64,000 bases of DNA from positions 1 to 64,000 of the forward strand of contig UPZG01000001.1 of the NCBI GenBank assembly GCA_900538705.1. Direction: 5' to 3'. Made by a program: the position numbers and the translations under genes. The DNA is from an uncultured Porphyromonadaceae bacterium (GTDB lineage: Bacteria > Bacteroidota > Bacteroidia > Bacteroidales > Barnesiellaceae_A). Under the pieces are notes generated by a model. That model searched no databases and was not told where the DNA came from. It saw nothing but the letters and a program-made list of their open reading frames with translations. Shown in pieces: positions 1 to 9,590 of the stretch (the stretch's first letter is position 1; each line of letters starts with the position of its first letter).

Positions 1-1
1 C

Positions 2-421
2 GATACACCTCTGCCCGGCAGTATTACCGTAAAGATGAGGAATGAAGATAATGGATGTACAAAGATTGTATTTGGCATATCTAATGTTTTTATTAATGAA
101 GCTAATAACTTCGAAGTTGCAAGTGTTAGAGGTTTTGATAATAATGATCAAGAATATAGAGAGGAAATAGAAATAGCGTCAGTGGGTAAAGTAAATGGTT
201 TAGGGGGTATTACTACTATTCCCGCATCGGGTTGGATAGATGAAGCATCGGTGTTTGTGGGTCATGGCTATGTGGTAAGATGGCGAAAACGTTATAACAC
301 AGGGACAGGGAGTAATGTTTATACAGATTATTCCTATGGACGAATCTTTGTACATGACAAGATTGTGAGTACCGGAGGTGGCATAATAGGTTACACGGTA
401 TCATATATCGAGGGCATGTAG
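2..421 (+). CDS. C-terminal part of a surface or lipoprotein (DUF5036-like), 5' end outside window
   Basis: The frame is open from the first bases of the window, so the N-terminus, probably with a signal peptide, lies outside. About 139 residues are visible. They are rich in Gly, Asn, Val and aromatics, with the run GLGGITTIPASGW and a C-terminal stretch (GYVVRWRKRY, YGRIFVHD) that looks like beta strands. This pattern reminds me of Bacteroidetes DUF5036 proteins, which are secreted and of unknown role; that is recognition from memory. An internal ATG at 35 exists, but the coding pattern runs upstream of it. A strong hairpin follows the stop. It faces the polyprenyl synthase gene convergently. 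Confidence 0.6.
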   Translation, partial: DTPLPGSITVKMRNEDNGCTKIVFGISNVFINEANNFEVASVRGFDNNDQEYREEIEIASVGKVNGLGGITTIPASGWIDEASVFVGHGYVVRWRKRYNTGTGSNVYTDYSYGRIFVHDKIVSTGGGIIGYTVSYIEGM

Positions 422-472
422 TATTGCAGTTATTATACCCGCACGCCTGCTTGAAAGGGGTATGAAAATGTG

Positions 473-501
473 TATAGGCCGCACCTCAAGTGCGGCCTAT
501 A
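473..501. terminator. Bidirectional hairpin between convergent genes
   Basis: A 12-bp perfect stem (TATAGGCCGCAC and its complement) with a 5-nt loop lies between the stop codons of the surface protein and the polyprenyl synthase. T-rich DNA flanks it modestly on both sides. Confidence 0.7.
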
Positions 502-539
502 CTGTTTGGGTGGAATATGATATTTATCGGAAAGATTTA

Positions 540-1514
540 TTATTTGTTGCGACCTATGGTATAGTCGAGAATAGCGAGTAGGGCTGTGCGTGTGTCCGAG
601 GCCGGGAAGTCGACCAGTTGGGCAGTGGCTTCGGCACGCAGACGTTCCATATAGTTGTTGGCATAGTCTATGCCGCCCTTGCGCTTGGCGTAGTCTATGA
701 GTTGCTCTATCTCGCTTGTAGAGAGTTGCTCTTTTTCGAGTAGATGGCGCATGACACGGTTTTCTTCGTCGTCGTTATGCGTGATGGCATAGAGTAGCGG
801 CAGTGTTATTTTGCCTTCACGCAGGTCGTTGCCTGTAGGCTTGCCTATGGTTTTGTCTTCGTAGTAGTCGAATACGTCATCTTTTATCTGGAAGCATAGA
901 CCTAAGAGCTCGCCGAAGGTTTCGAGACGATGTGCAGTTGTAGTATCGGCATCGACCGACAAGGCTCCTACATGCATGCAAGCTTTGAAGAGTGATGCTG
1001 TTTTGCGGCGGATAACCTCAAAATAGGCTTTCTCGGAGAGCTTGTGAGAGCGGGCGTTGTCCAGTTGGTCTATCTCACCGTGAGCCAGTTCTTGTCCCAA
1101 AGCTGCCATCATGGCAACAATAGGCATACGCCCTGTTTCTACACCGCATTTGAGGGCGCACGACACGAAGAAATCGCCTACCAAAACAGCTATGCGGTTG
1201 TCTTCTTGGGCATTGATTGTGGGTTGCTTGCGGCGAAAAGAGGCGTTGTCTACGACATCGTCGTGTATAAGGCTGGCATTGTGCATCAGTTCTATAGCCG
1301 CAGCTGCTTCGATAGAGACGGGGGTGATGGCTCCTGCCATACGAGCACACAACAATACAAGAATAGGCCTTATCTGTTTACCTTTCGATTGCAGATAACG
1401 GTCGATAATTCTGTTCATGAGGGGGCTCGACGTGTGCAGTCGGTTCGCCAAGATGCGGTTTAGCTCGGCAAGTTCCTCTTTAATGGGCTCTTGTATGGCA
1501 GATAGTGCGTCCAT
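540..1514 (-). CDS. ispB: Polyprenyl (octaprenyl-type) diphosphate synthase
   Basis: Trans-prenyltransferase that extends allylic diphosphates with isopentenyl diphosphate to make the side chain of respiratory quinones. The 324-residue protein has the first Asp-rich motif DDVVD at about 85-89 and the second, DDVFD, at about 212-216, plus the GKQIRP substrate segment near residue 45. Length fits the IspB/HepT family. The start at 1514 (MDALSAIQEP) is chosen because the frame upstream is crossed by a promoter box, CAAAAGTA on the plus strand at 1532-1539 (TACTTTTG in gene direction). It is divergent from polA. Menaquinone is the expected quinone in Bacteroidales, so chain length cannot be read from the sequence. 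Confidence 0.92.
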   Translation of the reverse strand: MDALSAIQEPIKEELAELNRILANRLHTSSPLMNRIIDRYLQSKGKQIRPILVLLCARMAGAITPVSIEAAAAIELMHNASLIHDDVVDNASFRRKQPTINAQEDNRIAVLVGDFFVSCALKCGVETGRMPIVAMMAALGQELAHGEIDQLDNARSHKLSEKAYFEVIRRKTASLFKACMHVGALSVDADTTTAHRLETFGELLGLCFQIKDDVFDYYEDKTIGKPTGNDLREGKITLPLLYAITHNDDEENRVMRHLLEKEQLSTSEIEQLIDYAKRKGGIDYANNYMERLRAEATAQLVDFPASDTRTALLAILDYTIGRNK

Positions 1515-1531
1515 ATTGATTATTTCGGCTG

Positions 1532-1539
1532 CAAAAGTA
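1532..1539 (-). promoter_or_regulatory. -7 box of ispB
   Basis: TACTTTTG matches the Bacteroidetes TAnnTTTG box, 18 nt upstream of the chosen ispB start; this supports the shorter protein. Confidence 0.55.
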
Positions 1540-1671
1540 ACAATAAAAACCGAACTATACCTACATTTAAGTTCTATTATCATTGTTCTATCGGTAGTTT
1601 TGGCAATATTTTTATGTGGTCTGGCGGAGGATTTTAGAAGAAGAGAATAAGGCCGTTTGCGGGTTATTGCC

Positions 1672-1679
1672 TATCTTTG
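1672..1679 (+). promoter_or_regulatory. -7 box of polA
   Basis: TATCTTTG at 1672-1679 would start transcription about 85 nt before the polA ATG at 1770 and argues against translation from an earlier in-frame ATG at 1677. Confidence 0.5.
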
Positions 1680-1769
1680 CGCTATCGCCGGTTTTCGGCA
1701 AAAATAAACCGCCGCATACAAAAATCGCTTGGTCGCAATTTTTTTGTGTGTGGCATTACCTATATCAGT

Positions 1770-4562
1770 ATGAATGATAACGTTACAAAAGAGAGCAACG
1801 AAGTTAAACGGCTGTTTTTGATAGATGCCTATGCATTGATATATAGGTCATACTATGCTTTTATAAAAAATCCCCGCATAAATTCGCGAGGTGAAAACAC
1901 GTCGGCTATATTGGGCTTCGTAAATACCCTCGAAGATATTTTGAGACGTGAAAACCCTACACACATCGCCGTGGGGTTCGACCCGCAAGGTCCTACATTC
2001 CGTCATGAGGCTTATGAGAAATATAAGGCACAGCGCGAAGAGACTCCCGAGGCGATACGTTTTGCCGTGCCTGTGATAAAGGAAATTATCAAGGCTTACC
2101 GTATTCCAATTGTCGAGGTACCTAAGTATGAGGCCGACGACGTGATAGGGTCTTTGTCGCGCAAAGCCGAGGCTGCTGGATTTGATACGTATATGATGAC
2201 TCCCGATAAGGACTACGGACAGCTGGTCACGGAGCATACCTTTATGTATAAGCCTCGCTTTGGTGGCGATTATGAGGTACTTGGTGTACCACAGATATGT
2301 GAGAAATATGGTATAAAGTCGCCGCTGCAAGTCGTAGATATATTGGGCTTGATGGGAGACACTGCCGATAATATACCCGGATGCCCCGGTGTAGGTGAGA
2401 AAACTGCCATAAAGCTTATACAGGAGTATGGCAGCATAGACAATCTGTTGACGAATACCGACAGTCTGAAGGGTGCGCTGCAACGTCGCATCGTGGAGAA
2501 TAGGGAGATGATAGAATTCTCGCGCTTCCTTGCTACGATAAAGACCGATGTCCCGGTAACTTTTGATGAAGAGGCTCTGTTGCGTTCGCCTATCGATAGT
2601 GAGGCTTTGCGCAAAATATTTACCGATTTGGAATTTCGTACTCTTGCCGACCGCATTTTAGGAAAGCAGCAGGCCGAGCCTAAGACAAAAACCGTGCAGG
2701 CTACCCTCTTTGATACAGAGCCTGAGGAGAAGTCTGTGGCCGAGGAGCCATTCGCAACTCTTGCCGATACGCCGCATACCTATCACCTCGTTGAGAGTGA
2801 TGAGGAGATGTGGGACTTGGCTGCTCTGTTGGGTTGTGCCGATGCCTTTGCATTTGATACGGAAACGACGGGCATAGATCCCATACGCGCCGAACTGGTG
2901 GGACTCTCTTTTGCCATGAAGGCTCATGAAGCCTACTATGTGCCTGTGCCTGAAAATCGTGAGGCTGCTACTGCGGTGGTAGAGATATTCCGCTCGGCGC
3001 TCGAAAATACGGCATCACTGAAAGTGGGACAAAACATCAAGTACGACTACATCGTTTTGCGTAATTACGGTGTGACGGTACGTGGCAAAATGTTTGATAC
3101 CATGGTGGCACACTATCTGTTACAACCGGAGCAACGGCATAACATGGATTATCTTGCCGAGGTTTTCCTACACTATCGTCCCATCGCCATAGAAACGCTT
3201 ATCGGTGCGAAGTCGAAAGGACAACTCACGATGCGTCAGGTGCCTGTAGCTGCTGTGGGTGAATATTCGGCCGAGGATGCAGATGTGACATGGCAATTGT
3301 ATGAGGCGCTGCGTCCCGAGCTTGCGAAGGTAGAGATGACGGCCCTTTTTGAGAATATTGAGATGCCTCTGGTGCGGGTATTGGCCGAGATGGAGATTGC
3401 CGGTGTCCATATAGACACCCAGGTATTGCAGGCTTCGGCACACGATATGGAACAGCAAATAGCGACACTCGAAACGGAAATATATGAGCTGGCAGGGGTA
3501 CAGTTCAATATATCGTCACCGCGACAAGTGGGTGAGGTACTCTTTGAGAAGCTCAAGATAGACGAAAAGGCACGGAAAACCAAAAGTGGACAGTATGTCA
3601 CCACCGAAGAGGTGTTGGAACGCTTGCGTCCTGCACATCCCATTGTGGGTAAGATTCTCGACTTGCGAGGCTTACGCAAGTTGCTCAGTACTTATATCAA
3701 TGCACTGCCAGAATTGATAAACCCGTCGACCGGCAAGATACATACATCGTATAATCAGGCTGTGACTGCTACGGGACGGTTGAGCTCCAGCAATCCTAAT
3801 TTGCAGAACATACCTATTCGCGATGCCGAAGGGAAGGGTATACGTCGTGCCTTTGTGGCTGAGAAAGGGTGTAAATTCCTTTCGGCCGATTATTCGCAAA
3901 TAGAGTTGCGTATTATGGCTCATATGAGTCAAGACCGGCATATGATAGAGGCTTTCTGCTCGGGGGCAGACATTCATACGGCAACAGCTTCCAAGATATA
4001 TAAAGTACCTGTTACCGAAGTGACGGCCGATATGCGACGTAAAGCCAAGACCGCCAATTTTGGTATTATATATGGAATATCGGCGTTTGGATTGGCCGAG
4101 CGGCTTAACATCTCGCGAACCGAAGCTAAGCAACTTATCGATGGCTATTTCGATTCCTTCCCGCAAATCAAAGAACATATGACACAAAGTATCGAGGTAG
4201 CGCGCAGGCAGGGATATGTCACAACGTTGTGTGGGCGTCGCCGCATGTTGCCCGACATAAATTCGCATAACAGTGTAGTGCGCGGCTATGCAGAGCGCAA
4301 TGCTATCAATGCACCTATTCAAGGCAGTGCTGCCGATATTATTAAGATTGCGATGGTGCGTATTTTTGAACGGTTGGAGCGCGAGCATTTGAAGACCCGC
4401 ATGATATTGCAGGTACACGATGAACTTGACTTTAATGTCCCCGACGATGAGGTGGAGCAGGTAGTCGGTATTGTTACCGAAGAGATGGAAAATGCCTATC
4501 AGCTGAGTGTTCCACTTGTCGCTGATTATGGTGTTGCTGATAATTGGCTTGATGCTCACTGA
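1770..4562 (+). CDS. polA: DNA polymerase I
   Basis: Replicative gap-filling and repair polymerase, 930 residues. Three domains are visible: 5'-3' nuclease/FEN (residues about 14-290, with FLIDAYALIYRSYY and DKDYGQL), a 3'-5' proofreading exonuclease that looks active (DTETTG at about 363-368, KYDYIVL, and EYSAEDADV for the third exo motif), and the family A polymerase with motif A (DYSQIELR, about 707) and motif C (QVHDELDF, about 882). Length fits the Bacteroidetes proteins. The start at ATG 1770 (MNDNVTKESN) follows the promoter box at 1672. The next gene, mfd, follows after about 85 AT-rich bases on the same strand. Confidence 0.96.
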   Translation: MNDNVTKESNEVKRLFLIDAYALIYRSYYAFIKNPRINSRGENTSAILGFVNTLEDILRRENPTHIAVGFDPQGPTFRHEAYEKYKAQREETPEAIRFAVPVIKEIIKAYRIPIVEVPKYEADDVIGSLSRKAEAAGFDTYMMTPDKDYGQLVTEHTFMYKPRFGGDYEVLGVPQICEKYGIKSPLQVVDILGLMGDTADNIPGCPGVGEKTAIKLIQEYGSIDNLLTNTDSLKGALQRRIVENREMIEFSRFLATIKTDVPVTFDEEALLRSPIDSEALRKIFTDLEFRTLADRILGKQQAEPKTKTVQATLFDTEPEEKSVAEEPFATLADTPHTYHLVESDEEMWDLAALLGCADAFAFDTETTGIDPIRAELVGLSFAMKAHEAYYVPVPENREAATAVVEIFRSALENTASLKVGQNIKYDYIVLRNYGVTVRGKMFDTMVAHYLLQPEQRHNMDYLAEVFLHYRPIAIETLIGAKSKGQLTMRQVPVAAVGEYSAEDADVTWQLYEALRPELAKVEMTALFENIEMPLVRVLAEMEIAGVHIDTQVLQASAHDMEQQIATLETEIYELAGVQFNISSPRQVGEVLFEKLKIDEKARKTKSGQYVTTEEVLERLRPAHPIVGKILDLRGLRKLLSTYINALPELINPSTGKIHTSYNQAVTATGRLSSSNPNLQNIPIRDAEGKGIRRAFVAEKGCKFLSADYSQIELRIMAHMSQDRHMIEAFCSGADIHTATASKIYKVPVTEVTADMRRKAKTANFGIIYGISAFGLAERLNISRTEAKQLIDGYFDSFPQIKEHMTQSIEVARRQGYVTTLCGRRRMLPDINSHNSVVRGYAERNAINAPIQGSAADIIKIAMVRIFERLEREHLKTRMILQVHDELDFNVPDDEVEQVVGIVTEEMENAYQLSVPLVADYGVADNWLDAH

Positions 4563-4646
4563 TTTATGTTGTAATTATTATCTGTATTATATCTATATTT
4601 TATTTATATTTTATCATTGTCTTACGGTGAAAAGGTTTATGAAAGT

Positions 4647-7600
4647 ATGGAATTGTCGGAACTGAAATCGGTTATCAATACCTCGTCGAGGCAGAAGGCT
4701 TATGCACGTATCCTTTCTGATGAGAAAATGCGTCGTATTTCTCTCGATGGGCTCGAAGGCTCGTCGGTGGCGTTTGCTTTGCTTAATTTGTTGCAGTTGC
4801 CACAGGCCTCGTTTATTGTTGCCAACGATAGCGACGAAGCTGGTTATCTGTTCCATGACATAGAACAGATAGAGCATGGCGAACATGTGGCATTTTTCCC
4901 TTCGGGGTATAAGCGTGATATTAAGTATGGACAGGTTGATGCTCCGGCGGGTATCATGCGTACCGATGTGCTGAATAGGCTGAACAGAAAAGAACCTCTC
5001 CTTGTAGTGACTTATCCCGAAGCGTTGGCCGAGAAAGTTGTGCAAGAGCAAGTATTGGAAAAAAATACCCTGCACATCACTCGTAATGAACCGGTAGATG
5101 TAGCTTTTGTGGGAGAAGCATTGCGCGAATATGGTTTCAAAAAAGTTGACTACGTCTATGAGCCCGGCCAATATGCTGTAAGAGGAAGTATTCTTGATGT
5201 ATTCTCGTATTCTAACGAATATCCATACCGTATAGATTTTTTCGGTGAAGACGTAGAGAGTATACGTACTTTTGATGTCGAGACTCAGCTGTCGCGAGAA
5301 CAGCTGGACGAGATTTATATCATACCCAATGTGTGCTATCAGGTAGAGAAAGGTATCTCGATACTCGATTTCATCGAAAAAAACACATGTATTGCCTTTC
5401 ATGATGTGCAGTGGACAATATCCCGCATCCAGGCTGTTGCCAGTGAGACGTTGGCCGAACAGGCTCTGTTGACCGAAGAGGTAGACGTGCATGCCATGGA
5501 AAAAGTGGTAGATGCCGAACGTTTTGCCCGACAGATAGAGCAATTCCGTTGGATAGAGTATGGAAAGCATACACTCGAGCAGCCGCAAGCCACTATAACG
5601 TATCATTGCTCATTGCAGGGTATCTACCACAAGAATTTTGAGTTGGTAAGTGAGTCGTTTTCTCGATTGATAGTCGATGGTTATCGGTTGTATATCACCA
5701 GTGATAGCGAGAAGCAGACCGACCGCCTGCGAGATATATTTGGTGAGCGGGGTGACGAGATAAAATTTGTACCCGTATTGCGTACGCTGCACGAGGGATT
5801 TGTCGATAACGATTTACATGTTTGTTGTTTTACCGACCATCAGATATTCGACCGTTTTCACAAATATAATCTCAAAAGCGACCGTGCCCGGTCGGGCAAA
5901 ATGGCACTTTCATTGCGTGAGCTGCAGCAGATAGAGGTGGGTGACTATTTGGTACACGTAGACCACGGTATAGGGCAGTTTGGCGGACTGACACATACCG
6001 AGATAGCCGGGAAGCGCCAGGAGGCGATAAAGGTGATATATAAGAATGGCGACCTCATATACGTGAGCATCCATGCATTACACAAATTGTCGAAATACCG
6101 GTCGAAAGAGGGCGAAACGCCGAAGCTCAACAGATTAGGTACAGGCGCCTGGGAGCGAATGAAAGAGCGTACCAAGAGCAAGATGAAGGACATAGCACGT
6201 GACCTTATCAAGCTATATGCCGCTCGCCGTAATGAAAAGGGCTTTGCTTTTTCTCCCGATAACTTTATGCAGCACGAGCTTGAAGCTTCGTTTATTTATG
6301 AAGATACCCCCGACCAACTCAAAGCTACACAAGAGGTGAAAGCCGATATGGAGAGTACCCGCCCGATGGACCGACTGATATGCGGCGACGTAGGTTTCGG
6401 TAAGACCGAGGTAGCCATCCGTGCGGCTTTTAAAGCAGCTTGCGACAACAAACAAGTGGCGGTACTTGTACCTACTACAGTGCTTGCTTTTCAGCACTAT
6501 CAAACATTTACGGAACGGCTTAAAGAATTTCCCGTGCGTATAGAATACTTGAGCCGGGCTCGCAAGGCTTCGGATGTGAAAGCTATACTCAAAGATTTGG
6601 CCGATGGAAAGGTGAATATTCTCATAGGAACGCATCGTATCATAGGTAAGGATGTGAAGTTCAAAGATTTGGGACTGCTTATTATTGATGAGGAGCAAAA
6701 GTTTGGTGTTGCTGTCAAGGAAAAGTTGAAACAGATGAAGGTTAATGTGGATACACTTACCATGTCGGCTACACCTATTCCGCGCACGTTGCAATTCTCA
6801 TTGATGGGGGCTCGTGACCTGTCGGCCATCACAACACCCCCGGCCAACCGTTATCCTATTCTTACCGAGGTGCATACATTTGGCGAGGATATTGTCCGAG
6901 AAGCTATCAACTTTGAGATGAGCCGCAATGGACAGGTCTTTTTTGTAAACAATCAGATAGAATCACTATATACGCTGCGCGACCTCATCAAGCGACTTGT
7001 TCCCGATGCGCGCGTAGCTGTAGGGCATGGGCAGATGCCTCCGGCTGAGCTTGAGAAAGTAATCATGGATTTTATTCATTACGATTACGACGTGCTGCTT
7101 GCTACCACAATTATAGAAAACGGCATAGATATGCCCAATGCCAATACGATAATTATCAATAATGCGCAAAATTTTGGTTTGAGCGAATTGCACCAATTGC
7201 GGGGTCGCGTAGGACGTAGCAATCGTAAGGCATTCTGTTACTTGCTGGTACCCCCGCAACAAACATTTACCGAGGAGGCTCGCCGACGGTTGCAAGCCAT
7301 AGAGAGCTTCTCTGATTTAGGAAGCGGTATACACATTGCCATGCAAGACTTGGACATACGTGGTGCAGGTAATTTATTGGGAGCAGAGCAAAGTGGCTTT
7401 ATTGCCGATTTGGGCTACGAAACCTATCAGAAAATATTGCAAGAAGCCGTAGATGAACTGAAAACACAAGAGTTTAGCGAGTTATATTATGGTGCCGACG
7501 GAACAAACGAGAATAAAGAGTATGTTGCCGATTGTCAGTTCGAATCGGACTTGGAGCTGATGCTTCCCGACGATTATGTACCGCAAGAGTCGGAGCGTAT

Positions 7601-7988
7601 TTCCCTCTACAGAGAGCTTGACGGGTTGGAGCAAGAGAGCGATGTGGCTGCTTTCTGTGAGCGGTTACGAGACCGCTTCGGAAAGATTCCCGCAACCACG
7701 CTCGACTTGGTACAAGTTGTCAATTTACGCCGTCTTGCTAAAGAGTTGGGTTTTGAAAAGGTGTCGTTGAAACAAGGGCAGATGTATCTCTACTTTGTGG
7801 GAGACGAGCACAAGGCATACTACCAATCCGATATGTTTGGTCGTGTACTCAATTATTTGCAACAAAATCCGCGGCGGTGCAAATTGCGAGAGGTGGGAGG
7901 TCGCCGGTCTATGGTGATACAATCGGTTACTACGGTTTTGGAGGCTGTACAGTTGTTGAAGGAAATGATACGGACGGCTGCGGTGTGA
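4647..7988 (+). CDS. mfd: Transcription-repair coupling factor Mfd
   Basis: ATP-dependent translocase that removes RNA polymerase stalled at lesions and recruits UvrA. The 1113-residue protein has an N-terminal UvrB-homology region, the RNA-polymerase-interacting domain (VGDYLVHVDHGIGQF), SF2 helicase motors (Walker A GDVGFGKT at about 580, DEEQKFG at about 681, then QLRGRVGRS in motif VI) and a C-terminal TRCF domain. I place the start at ATG 4647 (MELSELK). A TTG at 4617 in the same frame would add ten residues. The 3' end overlaps the convergent MscS-type gene by 59 bp. Confidence 0.95.
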   Translation: MELSELKSVINTSSRQKAYARILSDEKMRRISLDGLEGSSVAFALLNLLQLPQASFIVANDSDEAGYLFHDIEQIEHGEHVAFFPSGYKRDIKYGQVDAPAGIMRTDVLNRLNRKEPLLVVTYPEALAEKVVQEQVLEKNTLHITRNEPVDVAFVGEALREYGFKKVDYVYEPGQYAVRGSILDVFSYSNEYPYRIDFFGEDVESIRTFDVETQLSREQLDEIYIIPNVCYQVEKGISILDFIEKNTCIAFHDVQWTISRIQAVASETLAEQALLTEEVDVHAMEKVVDAERFARQIEQFRWIEYGKHTLEQPQATITYHCSLQGIYHKNFELVSESFSRLIVDGYRLYITSDSEKQTDRLRDIFGERGDEIKFVPVLRTLHEGFVDNDLHVCCFTDHQIFDRFHKYNLKSDRARSGKMALSLRELQQIEVGDYLVHVDHGIGQFGGLTHTEIAGKRQEAIKVIYKNGDLIYVSIHALHKLSKYRSKEGETPKLNRLGTGAWERMKERTKSKMKDIARDLIKLYAARRNEKGFAFSPDNFMQHELEASFIYEDTPDQLKATQEVKADMESTRPMDRLICGDVGFGKTEVAIRAAFKAACDNKQVAVLVPTTVLAFQHYQTFTERLKEFPVRIEYLSRARKASDVKAILKDLADGKVNILIGTHRIIGKDVKFKDLGLLIIDEEQKFGVAVKEKLKQMKVNVDTLTMSATPIPRTLQFSLMGARDLSAITTPPANRYPILTEVHTFGEDIVREAINFEMSRNGQVFFVNNQIESLYTLRDLIKRLVPDARVAVGHGQMPPAELEKVIMDFIHYDYDVLLATTIIENGIDMPNANTIIINNAQNFGLSELHQLRGRVGRSNRKAFCYLLVPPQQTFTEEARRRLQAIESFSDLGSGIHIAMQDLDIRGAGNLLGAEQSGFIADLGYETYQKILQEAVDELKTQEFSELYYGADGTNENKEYVADCQFESDLELMLPDDYVPQESERISLYRELDGLEQESDVAAFCERLRDRFGKIPATTLDLVQVVNLRRLAKELGFEKVSLKQGQMYLYFVGDEHKAYYQSDMFGRVLNYLQQNPRRCKLREVGGRRSMVIQSVTTVLEAVQLLKEMIRTAAV

Positions 7989-9372
7989 TAGAGGTTTTGG
8001 TTGTGCTGTTATCGGTTGTCATACCGTATGGTGCACCAGCTATGTGGTCGAGCTGATACCCGGCCGAGAGGAGTGATTGGGTAATGTAGTCGCGTCCCGA
8101 TGCGTTTTGGAATGGATAGAGGTCGAAGCGCGGCATGATGGCAGCGATATGCTCAAAAATTTCGGACTGAACCGATTCGTAGCTTATCCAGTCGGTGGTT
8201 TGGGTAAAGCAGTATATTTGCAGGGGAATGCCATTTTCGTTAGGCTCGAGACTCCTTACCATAAGTGTATAACCATCATTATGGATGTAGGGACTATTTT
8301 TCAGGTATAGAGTGAGATAAGCTCTGAAGAGCCCTAAATTGGTATCGATAGTGCCGTTGACACATCCGGCTGGATCGTTGGTATTGACGGTATTTCCGGC
8401 GGCTTGTTCGGCTCTTTTTTGTTGGATATACGGTTTTAGCAGTTCTATTTGCGATAGCGAGTCGAGCATCTCGGGGGTGCAAAATCTTACGGTGTTGAGG
8501 TCTATTGTGTAGGAACGCATGATACGTCGTCCGCCCGACTCAGTCATGCCGCGCCAGTTTTGTACCGATTGCGATATAAGTGTATATGGCGGCAAGGTGA
8601 AATAGGTGTTGTCGAAATTCTGTACTTTAACAGTGTTGAGCGTAACATCTAACACTGTTCCGTTGACAGGCGTTCCGGGTATTTCTATCCAATCGCCTTT
8701 GCGAACCATATCGTATTGTGAGAGCTGTACGCCCGATACAAAGCCGAGGATACTGTCTTTAAAGATTAGCATCAGTACTGCTGCAAAGGCTCCTAGTCCT
8801 GTTATAAGAGCTATGGGGGAGCGGTTGATAAGAATAGAGATAGATATAATGACGCCTATGGCGATGAATATGCCTTGTATGATTTGTACCAATCCTTTCA
8901 TAGGCCGATTACGCATGTCGCCCTTGACCGAGATTACATTCCATATAGCTGCTATCAATGTGTTGATGCTCCATACTGTGATACCTACTACTGTAATGGC
9001 ACACAAGCGCTCAAAAAAATGCATGATAGGCGAGAGTCTGGTGAAGGCAAGTTGCAGCATAACCAGTATGACAAGCGGAGGAAAAGCCCAAAGGAAGCGT
9101 TCTACTAACCGATTGTCAGTCATCTCTCTTATGAGTGTGCCTTTGGGCCGATGATGTAGTCGTGAAGAAAGGCGGGAAAAGAAAAAACGTAGAATCCACA
9201 TCACGGCAAATGCCACTATGGCTACGATAGCAGTATAAATCCATGAGTCGTACTTCCCGTTAAGGGCTTCTGGAAGTCCTAGATGTGAAAGAAAAATCCT
9301 TATTTCGCGTAACAACGAGTGGGCAATAGCCTCGGAATGAAAAAGACCAGATAATAGATACATAGAAAACAT
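7930..9372 (-). CDS. Mechanosensitive ion channel family protein (MscS, YbdG-like)
   Basis: Inner-membrane channel expected to open on hypo-osmotic stress. The 480-residue protein has about five hydrophobic segments before the MscS pore helix and beta domain (ITGLGAFAAVLMLIFKDSILGFVSG, then MVRKGDWIEIPG and GTVLDVTLNTVKV). Its size and layout resemble E. coli YbdG more than small MscS. The C-terminal tail, rich in Ser, Thr and Pro, is encoded antisense to the last 59 bp of mfd. Two more Met codons occur within the first few residues, so the start is uncertain by a few codons. No obvious promoter box was found upstream. Confidence 0.9.
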   Translation of the reverse strand: MFSMYLLSGLFHSEAIAHSLLREIRIFLSHLGLPEALNGKYDSWIYTAIVAIVAFAVMWILRFFFSRLSSRLHHRPKGTLIREMTDNRLVERFLWAFPPLVILVMLQLAFTRLSPIMHFFERLCAITVVGITVWSINTLIAAIWNVISVKGDMRNRPMKGLVQIIQGIFIAIGVIISISILINRSPIALITGLGAFAAVLMLIFKDSILGFVSGVQLSQYDMVRKGDWIEIPGTPVNGTVLDVTLNTVKVQNFDNTYFTLPPYTLISQSVQNWRGMTESGGRRIMRSYTIDLNTVRFCTPEMLDSLSQIELLKPYIQQKRAEQAAGNTVNTNDPAGCVNGTIDTNLGLFRAYLTLYLKNSPYIHNDGYTLMVRSLEPNENGIPLQIYCFTQTTDWISYESVQSEIFEHIAAIMPRFDLYPFQNASGRDYITQSLLSAGYQLDHIAGAPYGMTTDNSTTKTSITPQPSVSFPSTTVQPPKP

Positions 9373-9545
9373 GATGTATGGGTATTGTTGAGCAATGCTG
9401 CGTCATGTTGGTAACAAAAGCGAGACGTGTATGGTTTGTTGTGCTTTTCGACATCTTGGGTACAAGATCTGAGCTTCTTGTGAATTATCTGTTATGCATG
9501 TTCGATTTGAGTAGCATGTACCTGTGACGTTTCGATAAAAAATCG

Positions 9546-9553
9546 TAATTTTG
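9546..9553 (+). promoter_or_regulatory. -7 box of ychF
   Basis: TAATTTTG fits TAnnTTTG and lies 37 nt upstream of the ychF ATG. Confidence 0.5.
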
Positions 9554-9590
9554 TGCCGCTTTATAAATAGATAATCAAATCAATAGAATC

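Noticed and set aside
3672..4559. Long open frame antisense to polA (295 codons)
   Set aside because: It is an antisense shadow of a conserved protein with no family resemblance and no promoter.
4614..5606. Long open frame antisense to mfd (330 codons)
   Set aside because: Same reason; codon bias of mfd explains it, and the residue pattern is not protein-like.
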